DNA from: Elymus sibiricus
Lineage: Eukaryota; Streptophyta; Magnoliopsida; Poales; Poaceae
Assembly: GCA_039707655.1 (NCBI GenBank)
Contig: CM077676.1
Location: 374,112,114-374,176,113 of the forward strand
Direction: 5' to 3'
DNA length: 64,000 nucleotides
Made by a program: the position numbers and the translations under genes. Under the pieces are notes generated by a model. It ran no database searches. It saw only the letters and a list, made by a program, of their open reading frames with translations, and was not told the DNA's origin. Position 1 is the stretch's first letter. Each line of letters starts with the position of its first letter. Below are positions 33,169 through 44,900 of the stretch, in pieces.

Positions 33169-33299
33169 AAATCTTTCCATTTACGCATGAATCCAATAAT
33201 TGACGTGCAGAATAATCTGTTACGAGATGTGGGATGCACCATCTTGTGAGCTCGACTTGGTCTCACACTACTAGAAAAACGGCTATAGCTAATATGGGC

Positions 33300-33655
33300 A
33301 TTAATGGCGCACCATGTATGTGGTGCGCCACTGCTATATAGCAGTGGCGCACCAGATATGGGTGCGCCATTAATGTCCATATTACTAATGGCGCACCTGG
33401 TGTGTGGTGCGCCACTGCTAAGTTTCTCCTGGGCACACCCCCCTCCCCAGACTTACCAGTGGCGCCGGGGCGTGGTGCGCCATTACTAGTTAAAACACCA
33501 CCCGGTGCGTCACTACTAACAATTTTTTTTTCAAAACTAGTAATGGCGCACCGGGGTGTGGTGCGCCATTACTAGTTTAACTAGTAATGGCGCATCACAC
33601 CCCGGTGCGCCATTACTAACCCTGGTAGGTGTGGCGCACCCTAAGTAGTGCGCCA
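33300..33655. repeat. Left subterminal repeat array of CACTA element W
   Basis: At least ten units of GTGGTGCGCCA or TGGCGCACC in alternating orientation, most ending in ACTA or ATTA. Confidence 0.85.
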
Positions 33656-33659
33656 TTGC

Positions 33660-34380
33660 TATCCCCACCACTCCCGTCCCCACCACTCTACCTTATCCCC
33701 TTATCTCTCTCTCCCTTATCCCCACATCTCTCTCTCTCTGGTAACCCTGCAGCCGCCTCGCCTCACTCGCCGGTCACCCCACCCTGCCCCGCCCCACCTA
33801 GCTCGCCGCCGGCCACCCCGCCCCGTCTCCCTCGTCGGCCATCCCGCCCGCCCGCCTCGCTCGTCGGCCACCCCGCCCCGCCCCGCCTCGTTCCCCGTCG
33901 GCCACCCCGCCTCGCTCGCCGCCGTCGTCCACCCCGCCCTCTCTGCTTCTCCTGTTCATTCCCGCCGTGGAGCAGATGGAGCGCTGGGCGCCGGAGCGGA
34001 GGGAGCATGGGGGAGCACCCCGCCTCGCTTGCAGCCTCGGCGAGCTCTGGATCGAGGCATCCGCCTCCTCCCGTGCCGTCCGAGCTCGCCGGAGGGAGTA
34101 CCAGCAGCCGCGCCGTCCGAGCTCGCCGGAGGGAGCACCAGCAGTTGCCGCCGTCCGAGCTCGCCGGAGGGAGCAAAGCAGTCGCCGCCGTCGTTTTACT
34201 ACGCCACCAGAAGCTCCATCGGAACATGCGAACCACCCCGCTCCAAGTCCCCGCCGCCGCGACTGTGCTTCCAGGCGAGGAGGACGAGCACCTCGACCCA
34301 ATACCTCTCCCGAGCCCCTCACGTGCGTCCTCTCCCCTCCCTCCATCCCGAGCTCTCTCTCTCTCTTATTTAGTTTGTTA
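33660..34380 (+). other. GC-rich leader or first-exon region of the W cargo unit
   Basis: CT-rich leader, then low-complexity Pro/Arg/Ala-coding sequence. Two overlapping plus-strand frames are long only because of composition. It contains three to four tandem copies of a roughly 36-bp unit with CCGTCCGAGCTCGCCGGAGG at about 34075-34175. By analogy with X and Y this is where a cargo gene would start, but no reliable gene model can be drawn. Confidence 0.4.
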
Positions 34381-37300
34381 TATAAGAGGAAGGGGTAAGG
34401 GACTGTTAGTTAAGAACAATTGCATCTCTGTGTTTTCAGCAAGAAAGAGAATGACACAGTTAAACATTCAGATTTAAGCAATAGATCAATGGAACATTTG
34501 TTCTGCAGTCTAATAACGAGATAAGATAAAAGTTCTTTTAATTTACTGAAATTAACTTTTAGTTGAGTGATGCGCTAAGGTCAACCTCTATACATGCACA
34601 TCCCTGAACTGAAAATACACTCAGGCACCAATTTCGGACAGTACAAAATTGATATGATGCTTGCTTTGTGAGTAAGTATCTTATTGCACAATGTCTCCGA
34701 ATAAAATGCATGGTTAGAAATAAACTGAACCAAACTATTGACATCAGAGAGCATACAGTTATGAGTTTAATTTCTCAGTTACATCAGTAATTGTACTGTA
34801 TTTGTAACCATACATTCTTACCACGCCAATAATTGTTCTTTACATTAGCCATACAATTGCACAAATAGACCATATAAAATGGGATTCTGTCATATGTAAA
34901 CCATATAAATAGAATTCAAGCTGATTTGATTATGTTTCATCTCCATAATTATTTTCTCTTGGTCCAGAGAACATAAGCTGGAACATATAAATTAATTTTC
35001 TGCTCATTTTGAGACGATATAAGGATTTCTGCTATTATACTGATAGTTAATGACAGCAGCACCCCAAGAATATGATGTTCTCTAGCAAGAAATTTGTTAT
35101 TTCCTTACACTACTTTATTTTTCCATGTTTGCTTTAATCACCTATTTATTTATTTGAACAAGCAGCAGTTAGCCTTTGTTTACTTAACATGAATGTTGTT
35201 GTAATCATGAATATGTCCTGAGAATTAGTGTAAGAATGAAGCCATTGTCGGTAGAATGTCTGCAGATGTAGCTCTTTCACTCGTGTAAAAGTTAGTCCTA
35301 GAGGTCATTAAGATTATTGTAGTTTCAGTTTTCTCTGACGAGGCATATTCTGTTTACTATATGTTCTTCTGACCTATCAACAGAAGTGTATGAATTCATT
35401 AAATGTTCCTCGCAAGGTGTTCTCTTGGGGTACGTCGAAACGCAGCACGTGGAGAGAAAAATCAGTTCAGTATCTTTCAATTAGGATGCGTGCAACATTG
35501 GGATTTATATACAGTACTTTTTCCTCTTTCCGTACTTATGTGGTTCACACAGATTTTGCACTCTTCACAAATATCGTTGATTTGCTATGCTTATGTGTTT
35601 TCAGGCTTGCCCATACTCCTTTTAGTGTTCCTGTATATCATCTTTCTCTGTTGAATTTTTTCTGCAGTTTGTTAGAATCTTGCGGAAGTAAAGGAACATG
35701 TGAATGCAAGCAACACGTCAGTATATGGTTCTCTGAAGGTAATCCAGTTCATGTCTAAAAAAGATTAAATCCATCATATTACCAGACAACTAAAACTGTG
35801 TTATGTTGCTACTCTTTTCCTTTGGATTTTTGTAGCTTCATATTCAATTAATGCCTCAAGTCCGAATGAGACTGCATGTTTTGTCTAATTGAAAAATTAC
35901 AGAGAAAATGATGCTTATATTCAAGGAGCGGTTTTTAATCTGTGCTTGGTGATCAATTTATAAACAAGATACATTCATGACCATGCTCCATGATGTAGGA
36001 ATAGGAACCAAGTTCAGTATAATCCCTAGGTAACAACTGTAAGTTGTGCACAACATGAAATGGTTTTTTTGGCATAATATTCGGGGTTGAGGGCATTTGT
36101 TAATCACATAGTTATAGCATTCAGTCCAGATAACATCTGCATGTGTTGTACTTTCGAATTTCTGTTTCCATATTCAGTCTCATCTCAAGAAAATTATACT
36201 TAATATTGTTTTTGCTATATGCAGGCGTATGCATCAAGTTCTACATTTTCAGGATCCTCTGCTAAGAAATATATTTTTGCAGTACTTGAAAAAATAGTTA
36301 TATGTAGAGAATATGTAATTCTTGCTTTTGTGCTGTCAAAATTCTTGAGCAAAGATCTTTGGAGTGATTTCCGGTCATCTTTTTCAGGAAAGCGTAAGTG
36401 TTCTGAGAACCCTTTCTTCAGTGTTCTACCTTCTCCAATCGTTTGCAGGTCTATGGGAAAAATATATGGTTCTAATTCCAGGCATACTTAAAATCTTTCT
36501 TAAGATATGGATGTGGATTTCTTCAGTGTTTTCCCGTACAGATTTCCCTTTTTGATCTTTGTAGACATACTGCCACAATGATTTTATGATTTAGCAACTT
36601 TATTTTTATTTTCTTCTGCAAGAAATGTTCGAGGAATTGGACTGTAGCTGTTAATTCTTTTCTTGATATTTGTTTGGCAAGTTTGTTAGCATCAAACTCT
36701 CTTTAGAACTTGCTTCACAGTCTTGGTGGCAGTTTGACTCCCTCCTTCTGTAGGCTCACTTTGTTTCAGGTTATCAACTTCAGTGCCTCGTGTGCTTATA
36801 GTACTGTAAATAAGTTTTTTTTGTTTTTTTTGCAAATGCTCATATGCTTATGGTACTGTAGATAAGATTTATTTGTTGGTTGTCTGACTTTTGTTACAGA
36901 ACATGTGCCAATTGTAATTGTGTTTAATAGAATGATTTGTGCAAAACCTTATCCGAGTAAGAATGCAAACCATTATAGGTGCTGAGTAGAATCAAAATTG
37001 ATACCAAGCTGGAGCCTTTTTCCAGTTTAGTATTTTTGTAGAAAAATTGTATTATCCAATGAATTAATTGGAGCAGGACATGTTCTCTATTTTAACTCAA
37101 TCATCTGATCTCTTTGAATTCTTGATCATCATCATTGTTCTATTATTAATTAGATGGAGATGGTGGCCGGTGCAAAAATTCCTCCATCGTTATGTCATTG
37201 TAAATGACAGTGAGATAAAGGTTGTATCATCAGGAGATTCTACAGTGTGTTTAGAATTTAAGAATGTTCTCCCAGGCATATGATTAGTCGGTTGTTCAAA

Positions 37301-37567
37301 GACATGCAAAATGTTCAGAGGCTTAAAGAATTTCTCTTAACAGTAGCACCACTAAGTCTTCCTGTAGGTGTAGATGTGGGTTGTAACAGTTCTAGTTCTG
37401 CATAAAAAATGACAGTATTGACACCATGTAATCTTACTCATACAATATTCACACCATGTAATTCTGGAAATATATGCTCATATCTAGTTCTGCATAAAAA
37501 ATGACAGTATTGACATGTTATAAATAGTTTGTTTGTCTTTCTGTTTATTTTGTTACATTTTGCAGGG

Positions 37568-37609
37568 ATAAAGTGAAGAAAAAGAAGAAAAGATTACTAG
37601 AAGATTAGT
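37568..37609 (+). other. Possible last exon of the W cargo gene
   Basis: After TTTTGCAG, a short frame DKVKKKKKRLLED ends in TAG. It is followed 60-90 bases later by AATAAAAAATATG, a plausible polyadenylation signal. The basic tail is reminiscent of a nuclear signal. Earlier exons were not found. Confidence 0.3.
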
Positions 37610-37789
37610 TTTAGGATTTTCTTTTATTTCCTTGCAATTTTCCTTTTATTGGATACTTGTAAAGACATTGTAATATTCTTACTATAATAAAAAATATGAT
37701 TCTATTTCATTTTTTGTTTTTAAATTATTTTTCCTTATAGGTTGTTTTCTGTAAATTTGGATTTTTTTTTTGTTTTCCAAATACATTAC

Positions 37790-38095
37790 TAGTGGCGCAT
37801 TTCAGCCCTTATTAGTGGCGCACCTTCCTTTATTACTAGTGGCGCACCTATAAGGCTATTAGTGGCGCACCTGGACGGAATACCAGTGGAGCACCTAAAG
37901 GTTAGTAGTGGCGCACCTGTAGCAATAGTAATGGCGCACCTGTAGCAATAGTAGTGGCGCACCACATGGTGCGCCACTAGTATTTGGAATAGTAATGGCG
38001 CACCAGAGGTGCGCCATTACTATTTATTACTAGTGGCGTGTTAATAGTGGCGCACCTATAGTGCGCCATTAATAGCCAAAATAGGTGCGCCACTA
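37790..38095. repeat. Right subterminal repeat array of CACTA element W
   Basis: About ten AGTGGCGCACC/GGTGCGCCACTA units, mirroring the left array. Confidence 0.85.
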
Positions 38096-38116
38096 ATAGG
38101 GTTTTTTCTAGTAGTG

Positions 38117-38290
38117 TCAGCTTGGCGGGAGGTGGCCATGCGCGACAGTGCATGGCACAGACGCACGGTACGACACGACAAGGTGCTCTCTGCTCGCACG
38201 GTGGGGGCTAAGAGGATAAGATGAACCTCGATGTCGCACACCGCACCAGAGCTCCTCGGGTTGGTGCTTCTTCCCTCTGCCTTGTCACAT
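38117..38290. repeat. Flank of CACTA W, related to the block at about 13715-13990
   Basis: Together with 33175-33265 it restores a stretch homologous to the block upstream of the small membrane-protein gene, including CGCACGGTACGACACGACAA against CGCACGGTGCGACACGGCAG and TGTCGCACACCGCACC against TGTGGCGCACCGCACC. Confidence 0.65.
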
Positions 38291-39159
38291 CCCAAGTTTT
38301 TCAAACTTGAAATGCTAATAATAAAAAATAACAGAGAATTAAAAAAATTCCTAAAATGTTTGTGATTGATTGCTTTTAGCTAGAATTGACTAGGAGTTGT
38401 TTGAATTGTTTGAAGAAGTCGTTCAAACAAAAATTGGAATTATTTAGAAACTATAAATTGTCATTTAGGGGATAATTATAAAATCCAAAATTGAGCTCAC
38501 AAAAAGATTGAGACCTTTTATTAAAATTTTGGGTTGGGAGAATATTTCCATAAATCCTAGATCAATATTGAAACCCTGATTCAAAATTGGTAAATTAAAA
38601 TGAACCGTCAATAATTAGGTAATAAGTCCCAAATAATATTTAAGCCTCTGATAATTCTCCCCAAAAATTTAAAGTGGATTTGATTTTTGAATCAATCCAA
38701 AAATGAAAAATCACAAAAATGGAATTATTTAAAAGGGGGCTTTATATTTTATATGGCAAGAAAACAAACTCCCATAAATCTAAATATTATGTTTGACTTT
38801 ATTTTAATATTACAAATTTAATTTATAGCACATCTGGTTTTAAAACCAAATTAAAAGTCAAAAAAGAAACTGAAAATAGAGAAAAAAAAAGCCTAAGCGT
38901 ACCTAAGCCTACCCAGGCAGCCCAGCCCACTCTCAGCCCAGCTAGGCCGGTCCAGCACCACCAGCCCAGCTCACCCCGCTCTCTCTCTCTCTCCTCTAGC
39001 TGACAGCGCGACCCCACGCGTCAGGGGCTCCCTCAATCTTCCGTGTATGGTGGAATTGCCTTTTTTCCCACTCTTGCTGCAAGTGCTTAAGGAGATCCTC
39101 TATAACACTAAGCTCCCTAGTTTTAAAGAGCCCATATTCAATTGAGGTCTCCAATTAGA

Positions 39160-39440
39160 ATAGGGTCACCCGATTTTGACCGGGTCAACAATTTCTCAAA
39201 ACTCTCTCATTCAGTTCTTTTATACTATACACAATGATTCCTAATTTTTAAGTCCTCACAATTAATTGATGTATTGAATTTACAATTGGGTCAACCGATT
39301 TTGACCGGGTCAACACTTTCTCACGCTCTCCCATTCAATTCTTTTAATTCACTATGTTCCTTAATTTTGAAGCTCTTTCATTCAATTGAGATATTCAATT
39401 TTGGATTTGGTTTATGATTTTGACCGAGCCAACGATTTTT
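39160..39440. repeat. Tandem repeat of about 120 bp, three copies
   Basis: Units contain a GATTTTGACCGGGTCAAC-like block (about 39173, 39298 and, diverged, 39417) followed by a TTCTCA and CATTCAATTC stretch. Confidence 0.65.
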
Positions 39441-39689
39441 CAAATCAATTAGCAGCAACCGGCTATAAAAACTTATCAATCCTGTGCATCCTCCCACCAC
39501 CTGGAAAGAAGAAGCGCCACCATGTGATATTGTAGCACCAATATAGTAGTACATGCGACCACCGACACAGAAATTTCCCCACGCATATATAGGTTGGTTA
39601 GCGGATAACACAGAATCACACAACGAAAGGCCCACCAAATAACCGCATTATAAATAAAAATAAAACACACTCTATCATCTCCCCACTCG

Positions 39690-39957
39690 TCAAACTAAAT
39701 ATTCCATGGGTCAAAATAAAAGGGGTATTAGTTTTGTAGAAAGTCAAATTTCTTTAACTTTGACCAAGTTCAGAGCAAAAATATCGACATCCACAATATT
39801 AAGCAAAAAAGTATGAAAATACATTTCATGATGAATTTAAAAATACCGATTTTGATATTATGGATTTTGATATATTTCTCTAAAAATTTGATCAAACTTA
39901 AAAGGTTTGACTTTTCAAAAAAAATAATACATCTTATATTTTGAAACAGAGTGATTA
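39690..39957. mobile_element. Probable Stowaway-like MITE, degenerate
   Basis: The right end ACATCTTATATTTTGAAACA with GTGATTAG resembles a mutated Stowaway/Mariner end. Interior inverted similarity is seen between AGTCAAATTTCTTTAACTTT and the complement of AAGGTTTGACTTTTC. The ends are uncertain. Confidence 0.4.
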
Positions 39958-40558
39958 GTTTAAAAGAAACCCAACAACACCAACGGCGCAGCAAAGCGCG
40001 CTCAACCCTTCTAGTGATTGATGATTTTTGGAACTGGAAGACACCACGAACATGAGATGGCTGAACCGTGGGACCGGTGGAACTATGTACTGATCATGTA
40101 CATGAACCATGGAATTGGGGGCTTAAAATTAAATTGGCAATTAGTGTCATGCTGTCAGCCCTTGCATCCGGAGAGCGTTCGTTCCTCGTCAGAGGATGTG
40201 GCAAAAGATCATCGGCTTTGATTTGATTAACCCCTTTGTCTGGGATTATAATGCCTGCACATATTCTTAGCTAGGCTCTCAGTTTGACCAACGAAATTTA
40301 ACGTTGGCCACCAAAAGTATAACACTGAGTTCACATTTGAAATAAGTTTCCAACGGCAATCTAAAATGAACGAACTCACAACTAGAACCTCATAGCATCA
40401 AGGATACATCCACTGCACTGAATTTTAGTCACATCAGGGTCCCACATGCCATAGAACGTCCCCCTAAGTGCAAGATGTTATCAGCACACGTTCAGCGGTT
40501 CAGGTCCGGACCGCTTCACTTCAGCGGCTCTCACACCACAGCCATGCCAGCAGAACAG

Positions 40559-41750
40559 GAGTGTTTTTTTTTTTCGATCAAAAGGGGCCCCATTCCCACA
40601 GAAAACGTAACCACAGCGTCAGGTTCAAGGTTCTCAAGCAGCCAAACTTTAAGCCTACATACATGTTTCTACCCCCAGCCAAAACGGCTAAAAGGCCAAC
40701 CAAATTCAGGGCACCCAAGCACTATTACAGCAAAGCAGTAAACTGCAGACTCAACCAAAAGACCACCATGCCAGGGAGGGAGGAGAAGACGCCACAGCTA
40801 GAATCCGACGCCATGGATTTCGTCGCCCCATCCCTTCCTTCCATCAACTACTACAGCGAAGCTACTCCTCCATGATCTGCATCGCCAACGGCCGCCGCCC
40901 GAGATGAATCCATGGTTCTAGTACCAGGGGTGACCTTAAGTTCCTGAGTAGTAGATCCCTCAACACTCCACCAGGTAGCCCCCACTGTCAAATGCCAAAC
41001 CTGTTTCAGAGAGATCCAGGTTTTTCAATCAGAAACTAGAGATTGTTTAAGCGCAAGAACTTCTTGTTGCATAACCACCAATGAGTAGCAAGTGTTTTAA
41101 AATCAACAAGCGCAACTTTAAAAGCACTTGCTTAACATCATCCCAAACTGTCCTAACAACAATGCACTCAAACAACATGACATATTGATTCAATTTCAGT
41201 ACAGTGGATACACTAACGAGGTTTAGCCATAATGTCATATGTCATTACTTTATTTTGGGATAAAGGCCACAAAAACCCCTTGGATTTTGGGTGGCACCTT
41301 CACATGCCACACAACAGGAAGAAAGATAGGTTGGACACCTCTAAAATCAACAATGGCACACAAAGACTACACCCCCTTAGATTCATATTGCCATAATTAA
41401 AGAATCTTCCTGTTCCAAGTAAACCAGACTTAGCTATTGACTCAGGATCATACCACAGACTCATAAGCTCTACTGAAAAGGTTCTCAGAAAGGTACCCTC
41501 CGATCCATATTAATTGTCGCTGATTTAGTAGGAGTACTACATCTTAACTGTATCCCATCCCAGAGATCAAACACACTTTTGTTCTTTTCATTAACTAAAC
41601 AGTACAAGTCCCCAAACTGTGTAGCTAATGGGGAATTTCCAAACCATATATCTTCCCAAAAACGAGCAGTTCTACAATTTCCTAAATGCCATTGACAGGG
41701 GAATCACTATTCTTCATTCATTGACGGCCCTTCAACTTGCGGGTGACAGA
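40559..41750 (-). pseudogene. 5'-truncated LINE, ORF2 3' end with zf-RVT region
   Basis: The plus strand starts with a poly-T run at about 40563, that is, a minus-strand poly-A tail. Reading the minus strand from about 41,690, broken frames give RFWEDIWFGNSPLATQFGDL, VNEKNKSVFDLWDG, VWHVKVPPKI and FECIVVRTVWDDVK. These are the familiar C-terminal pieces of plant L1-type ORF2 after the reverse transcriptase, including the zinc-knuckle (zf-RVT) region. Stops and shifts show it is dead. The left boundary is set by the tail. The right end is where the similarity fades, shortly beyond the 3' UTR of the helicase gene on the same strand. Confidence 0.75.
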
Positions 41751-41983
41751 ATATGTTTTTTAGCAAGACTTGACCAAGAAAAAATACTCCAATAAACAGA
41801 AGATGTTGTATTTACTTTCCTAATCTCGGAGCTAATCATCATCCATCACACCAAGCTGTGCTCTCCCACCCCATGAAGAAAGAAGAAAGCTCAAACCTCG
41901 AAAGCTACCTCCTTAGCTACAGAAATTTGGGTCCACAACATCAGACCGAAGAATGTGCAGAGAAATAACCTGTAGTTTCCACA

Positions 41984-44900
41984 TCATTCGTCGATGTCCT
42001 GGACCCACTGCAGACCTTTTAACACCGACTCCACTGCTGTGTTTGGAATGACAAGCCCAACAATCCGATGGTTGTCATCTGTTGTCTCCAGGCGGACGAC
42101 ACGTATCCTCTTGTGAGCCTGCCGGGCCTGCTTATTCAGGGCCTTTTCTACCGCGCCCCACACTGGAAGTATTAGACCACCCAAAACATTAATCTCCTGT
42201 AACCTTCTGCCCACAGTACAATCGCTTCCAAGTCTGCACTTGGGCCCATGCATGCACTGCTTGGACGACACATCATATTCTTCCTGCCAGCCTTCCCCAG
42301 TTTTGTCAGCCGATGAGGCCTTCTTGTACTTTCCTTCTAGTTCAGCCAAAGGCATCTCCTTCGAAGCTTCCCCGACGGCAGGGCGAGTTACTCTGTACAT
42401 TCCTTCCGTTGAGCCTTCAAACGCTAGCATGAAATGCCTTCTGCCCATCCACTCTCTCCGGGACTCGTAAAACCCATCATTAGAAGAACACACACCATCT
42501 TTCTGCCTTTCTTCATGCATTGCCTTAGCTGACTCCCAAGTAACTCCACGGTCAATTGTAAGAGTGAACAACACCGTGGAAGCACCAGACAGGCTATCAA
42601 CGTGAACTGTCTTCGGCGGTTCTTTCATTTCAACCCTTTTTGCTTTAATATCAACAATACCAGAATCAAGCCGTCCTTCACTTCGTGCATTCTGAATTAC
42701 TACGTCGAGTATGCTTGTGAAGAGATCAAATAACCTATTCTGGATGTTTGGAGCTAATCCCAGAATACGGTTGAGGAAACGGGCCACATCATGCATATCA
42801 GAATCAACAATCCTACCAGTAAGCTTTCCTCCATGTTTTCCAATGCAGATTACAGCATCCCTGATAATTCCAACTGCCACTAACGCAGCTTTTGATCTAG
42901 TGATGAATTCTTGGAGACTAGATTGATTCTCAGAGCATCCCAAAGGCACAACTGGAAATGCATCCTGTTCCATTATACCCCTGTACATCATTGTCAGGGC
43001 TTTTTTTCCATAACTGCTGTCATAGTTAAAAGCACTAAGTGATGGTCCAGCTCTTCGATCTCCTTGTGTTAAAGCTCCAAGAGACTCTAGTCGCTTTGCC
43101 ACAATTGATGCAAATCGCTTTTCACCACCAAGGTTGGTAAAAAGAATCCTATATACAGGTGCAGAAGTTTGATTAGAACGATGTGTTCTCCCAAACTGCT
43201 GGGTTGCACGGTCTGCACTCCAAGGAAGTTCAAGTGTTATGTGTACTCTTCTTCTCTGATTTTTTACCCTTCGATCAGCATGTAAGGAAACACCAGCTGA
43301 TCCTGCTTCCGATATTATTGCGATGAACTTTTCTCCGTCCATGAATAGCTGCTTTTCATGCATATTGATCATGTCCAATGCAATTTCTTTTGTGTTCCGC
43401 GGCTGGTAAACAACACCTTTTCCATCTGATGCTCTTATTAGCATGCCACGCCTTCCAGTTATTTCTGCAACATTGTCTGGACCACCTAGCTGATCAATGA
43501 TATCATCTAGAGGATTATTAGGCAAATCTAAAGCACGGATGATTTCTAAAATCTTAGACTTCCTGTCCACTGCATTGTCATATCTCTTTGATAGTTCAGC
43601 CATGTAAGCATCTCTCTCTTTAAAATAGGCTTCTATTATCTCCTTGCATGTATAACATAACCAATCATCTGTCAACGTTCCAGTCCATGTTGGAATTGGA
43701 CAGCCAGGGTGAACACTTGTAGCACAATTGGAACAATGAAGCAACAGGCTCTTCTCCTCATCGGTATTGCAGATCTGACACATATGCAATTCCTCTTCAG
43801 AATCTGTTAATTCATGGTCTGACTCCAATGGAGAGTGTGCATCTATTCCATCATCACTATCTTCCATTTTTGCGAGTTTCCTAACTCGTCCTTTTAAGGA
43901 TACATCGGGTCCATAATGCCGCTTACGCTGGACCTCCGTAACCTTTTCTTCACCTTGCTGAGAACAATCAGGTTTTGGAGGCAAGGGATAGTTATCTTCT
44001 ACCAGCTTAAGAAGCAACTCTCTAGGGCCAGAAATAAAGTCTTCCATTTCAACACCATATTTTGTGATAGCTTCCTCTGTTCGAGCTTCACCAGTGCTCT
44101 GGAGACCAACCACCACACATCTTTCTTCTGCTAAGGCTTCCTTCACCAACCTCACAACAGCAGGTACCTTTGCAGACATACACATATGCCTAAAGAAACG
44201 CTGATGGCTGGCCCAGTATAACCGCCATATCTGAGCTGAATTGCCCTTGTCTTCTGCATAGTACTCACTTGCCGATAGGAGCTCAACACGCAACTCAGCC
44301 CAAAATTCAGCTGCCTTTCTGTACATATTCATCATTCTGTCCTCTAGAGGTGCCTCCACAACATCAAAATCAACACCCTTATAACTAAGTGTGCGGCAAA
44401 CATACATGCCCCTAGCTTTCATATCCATAGCAACAAGTTCAAGGGCACCCACACCACCTTTCTCAAGAGCACCTAGAAATTGGTGAAAACTCTGAAATGA
44501 TGTTCCGTCCCCCCAGAGACCAAGTCGGACCATGTAGCCTAAATTCCGAGGCTCTGATGCACCAGTTGCTGAGCAGTAAACCACTCGAGCTTCAGGTAAC
44601 ATTTCCTGGATCTCAAGAACTGATTTACCAGTGCGAGTGGGCTGACCTCCTGCCTCAGGAATCAAATTTTTAGCCTTGTGGCACTCATCAAACACCACAA
44701 GACCATCGAACTCTGATCCACACCACTCTACCAGCTGCCGCAAACGTGAATACCCTTTCTCAGAGGATGCTATTAAACTGCTATAAGTTACAAAAACAAT
44801 TCCGTCTGTAATCCCAGTGGCCTTCGAGTCTAACTTAGAATATGGCAACTTGTTCAACGCATGAACTTGCACACATTTTGCACCAACATCATCCAAATCC

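Larger units (their letters stand above)
33266..38116. mobile_element. CACTA element W (4.85 kb), non-autonomous, different family
   Basis: Both ends read CACTACTAGAAAAA inward (33266 onward, and the complement ending 38116), flanked by perfect 3-bp duplications TCA (33263-33265 and 38117-38119). Subterminal arrays of TGGTGCGCCA/TGGCGCACC units lie at about 33300-33655 and 37790-38095. The interior has a GC-rich, exon-like first part (about 33660-34330), a long AT-rich middle with no significant frame, and a possible tiny last exon. No transposase is visible. Subterminal motifs and termini differ from X and Y, so it is a separate family. Confidence 0.9.
38291..40558. other. Repeat-rich intergenic DNA without a gene
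   Basis: AT-rich sequence starting CACATCCCAAGTTTTTCAAA, possibly an old LTR fragment. A tandem-like repeat with GGGTCAACCGATTTTGACCG units lies at about 39160-39440. A probable MITE lies at about 39690-39957. No convincing host gene. Confidence 0.45.

Noticed and set aside
33629..34477. Two long overlapping plus-strand frames (282 and 241 codons) in CACTA element W
   Set aside because: Both exist because of CT/GC-rich low-complexity sequence. They begin inside the subterminal repeat array and share no recognisable domain.
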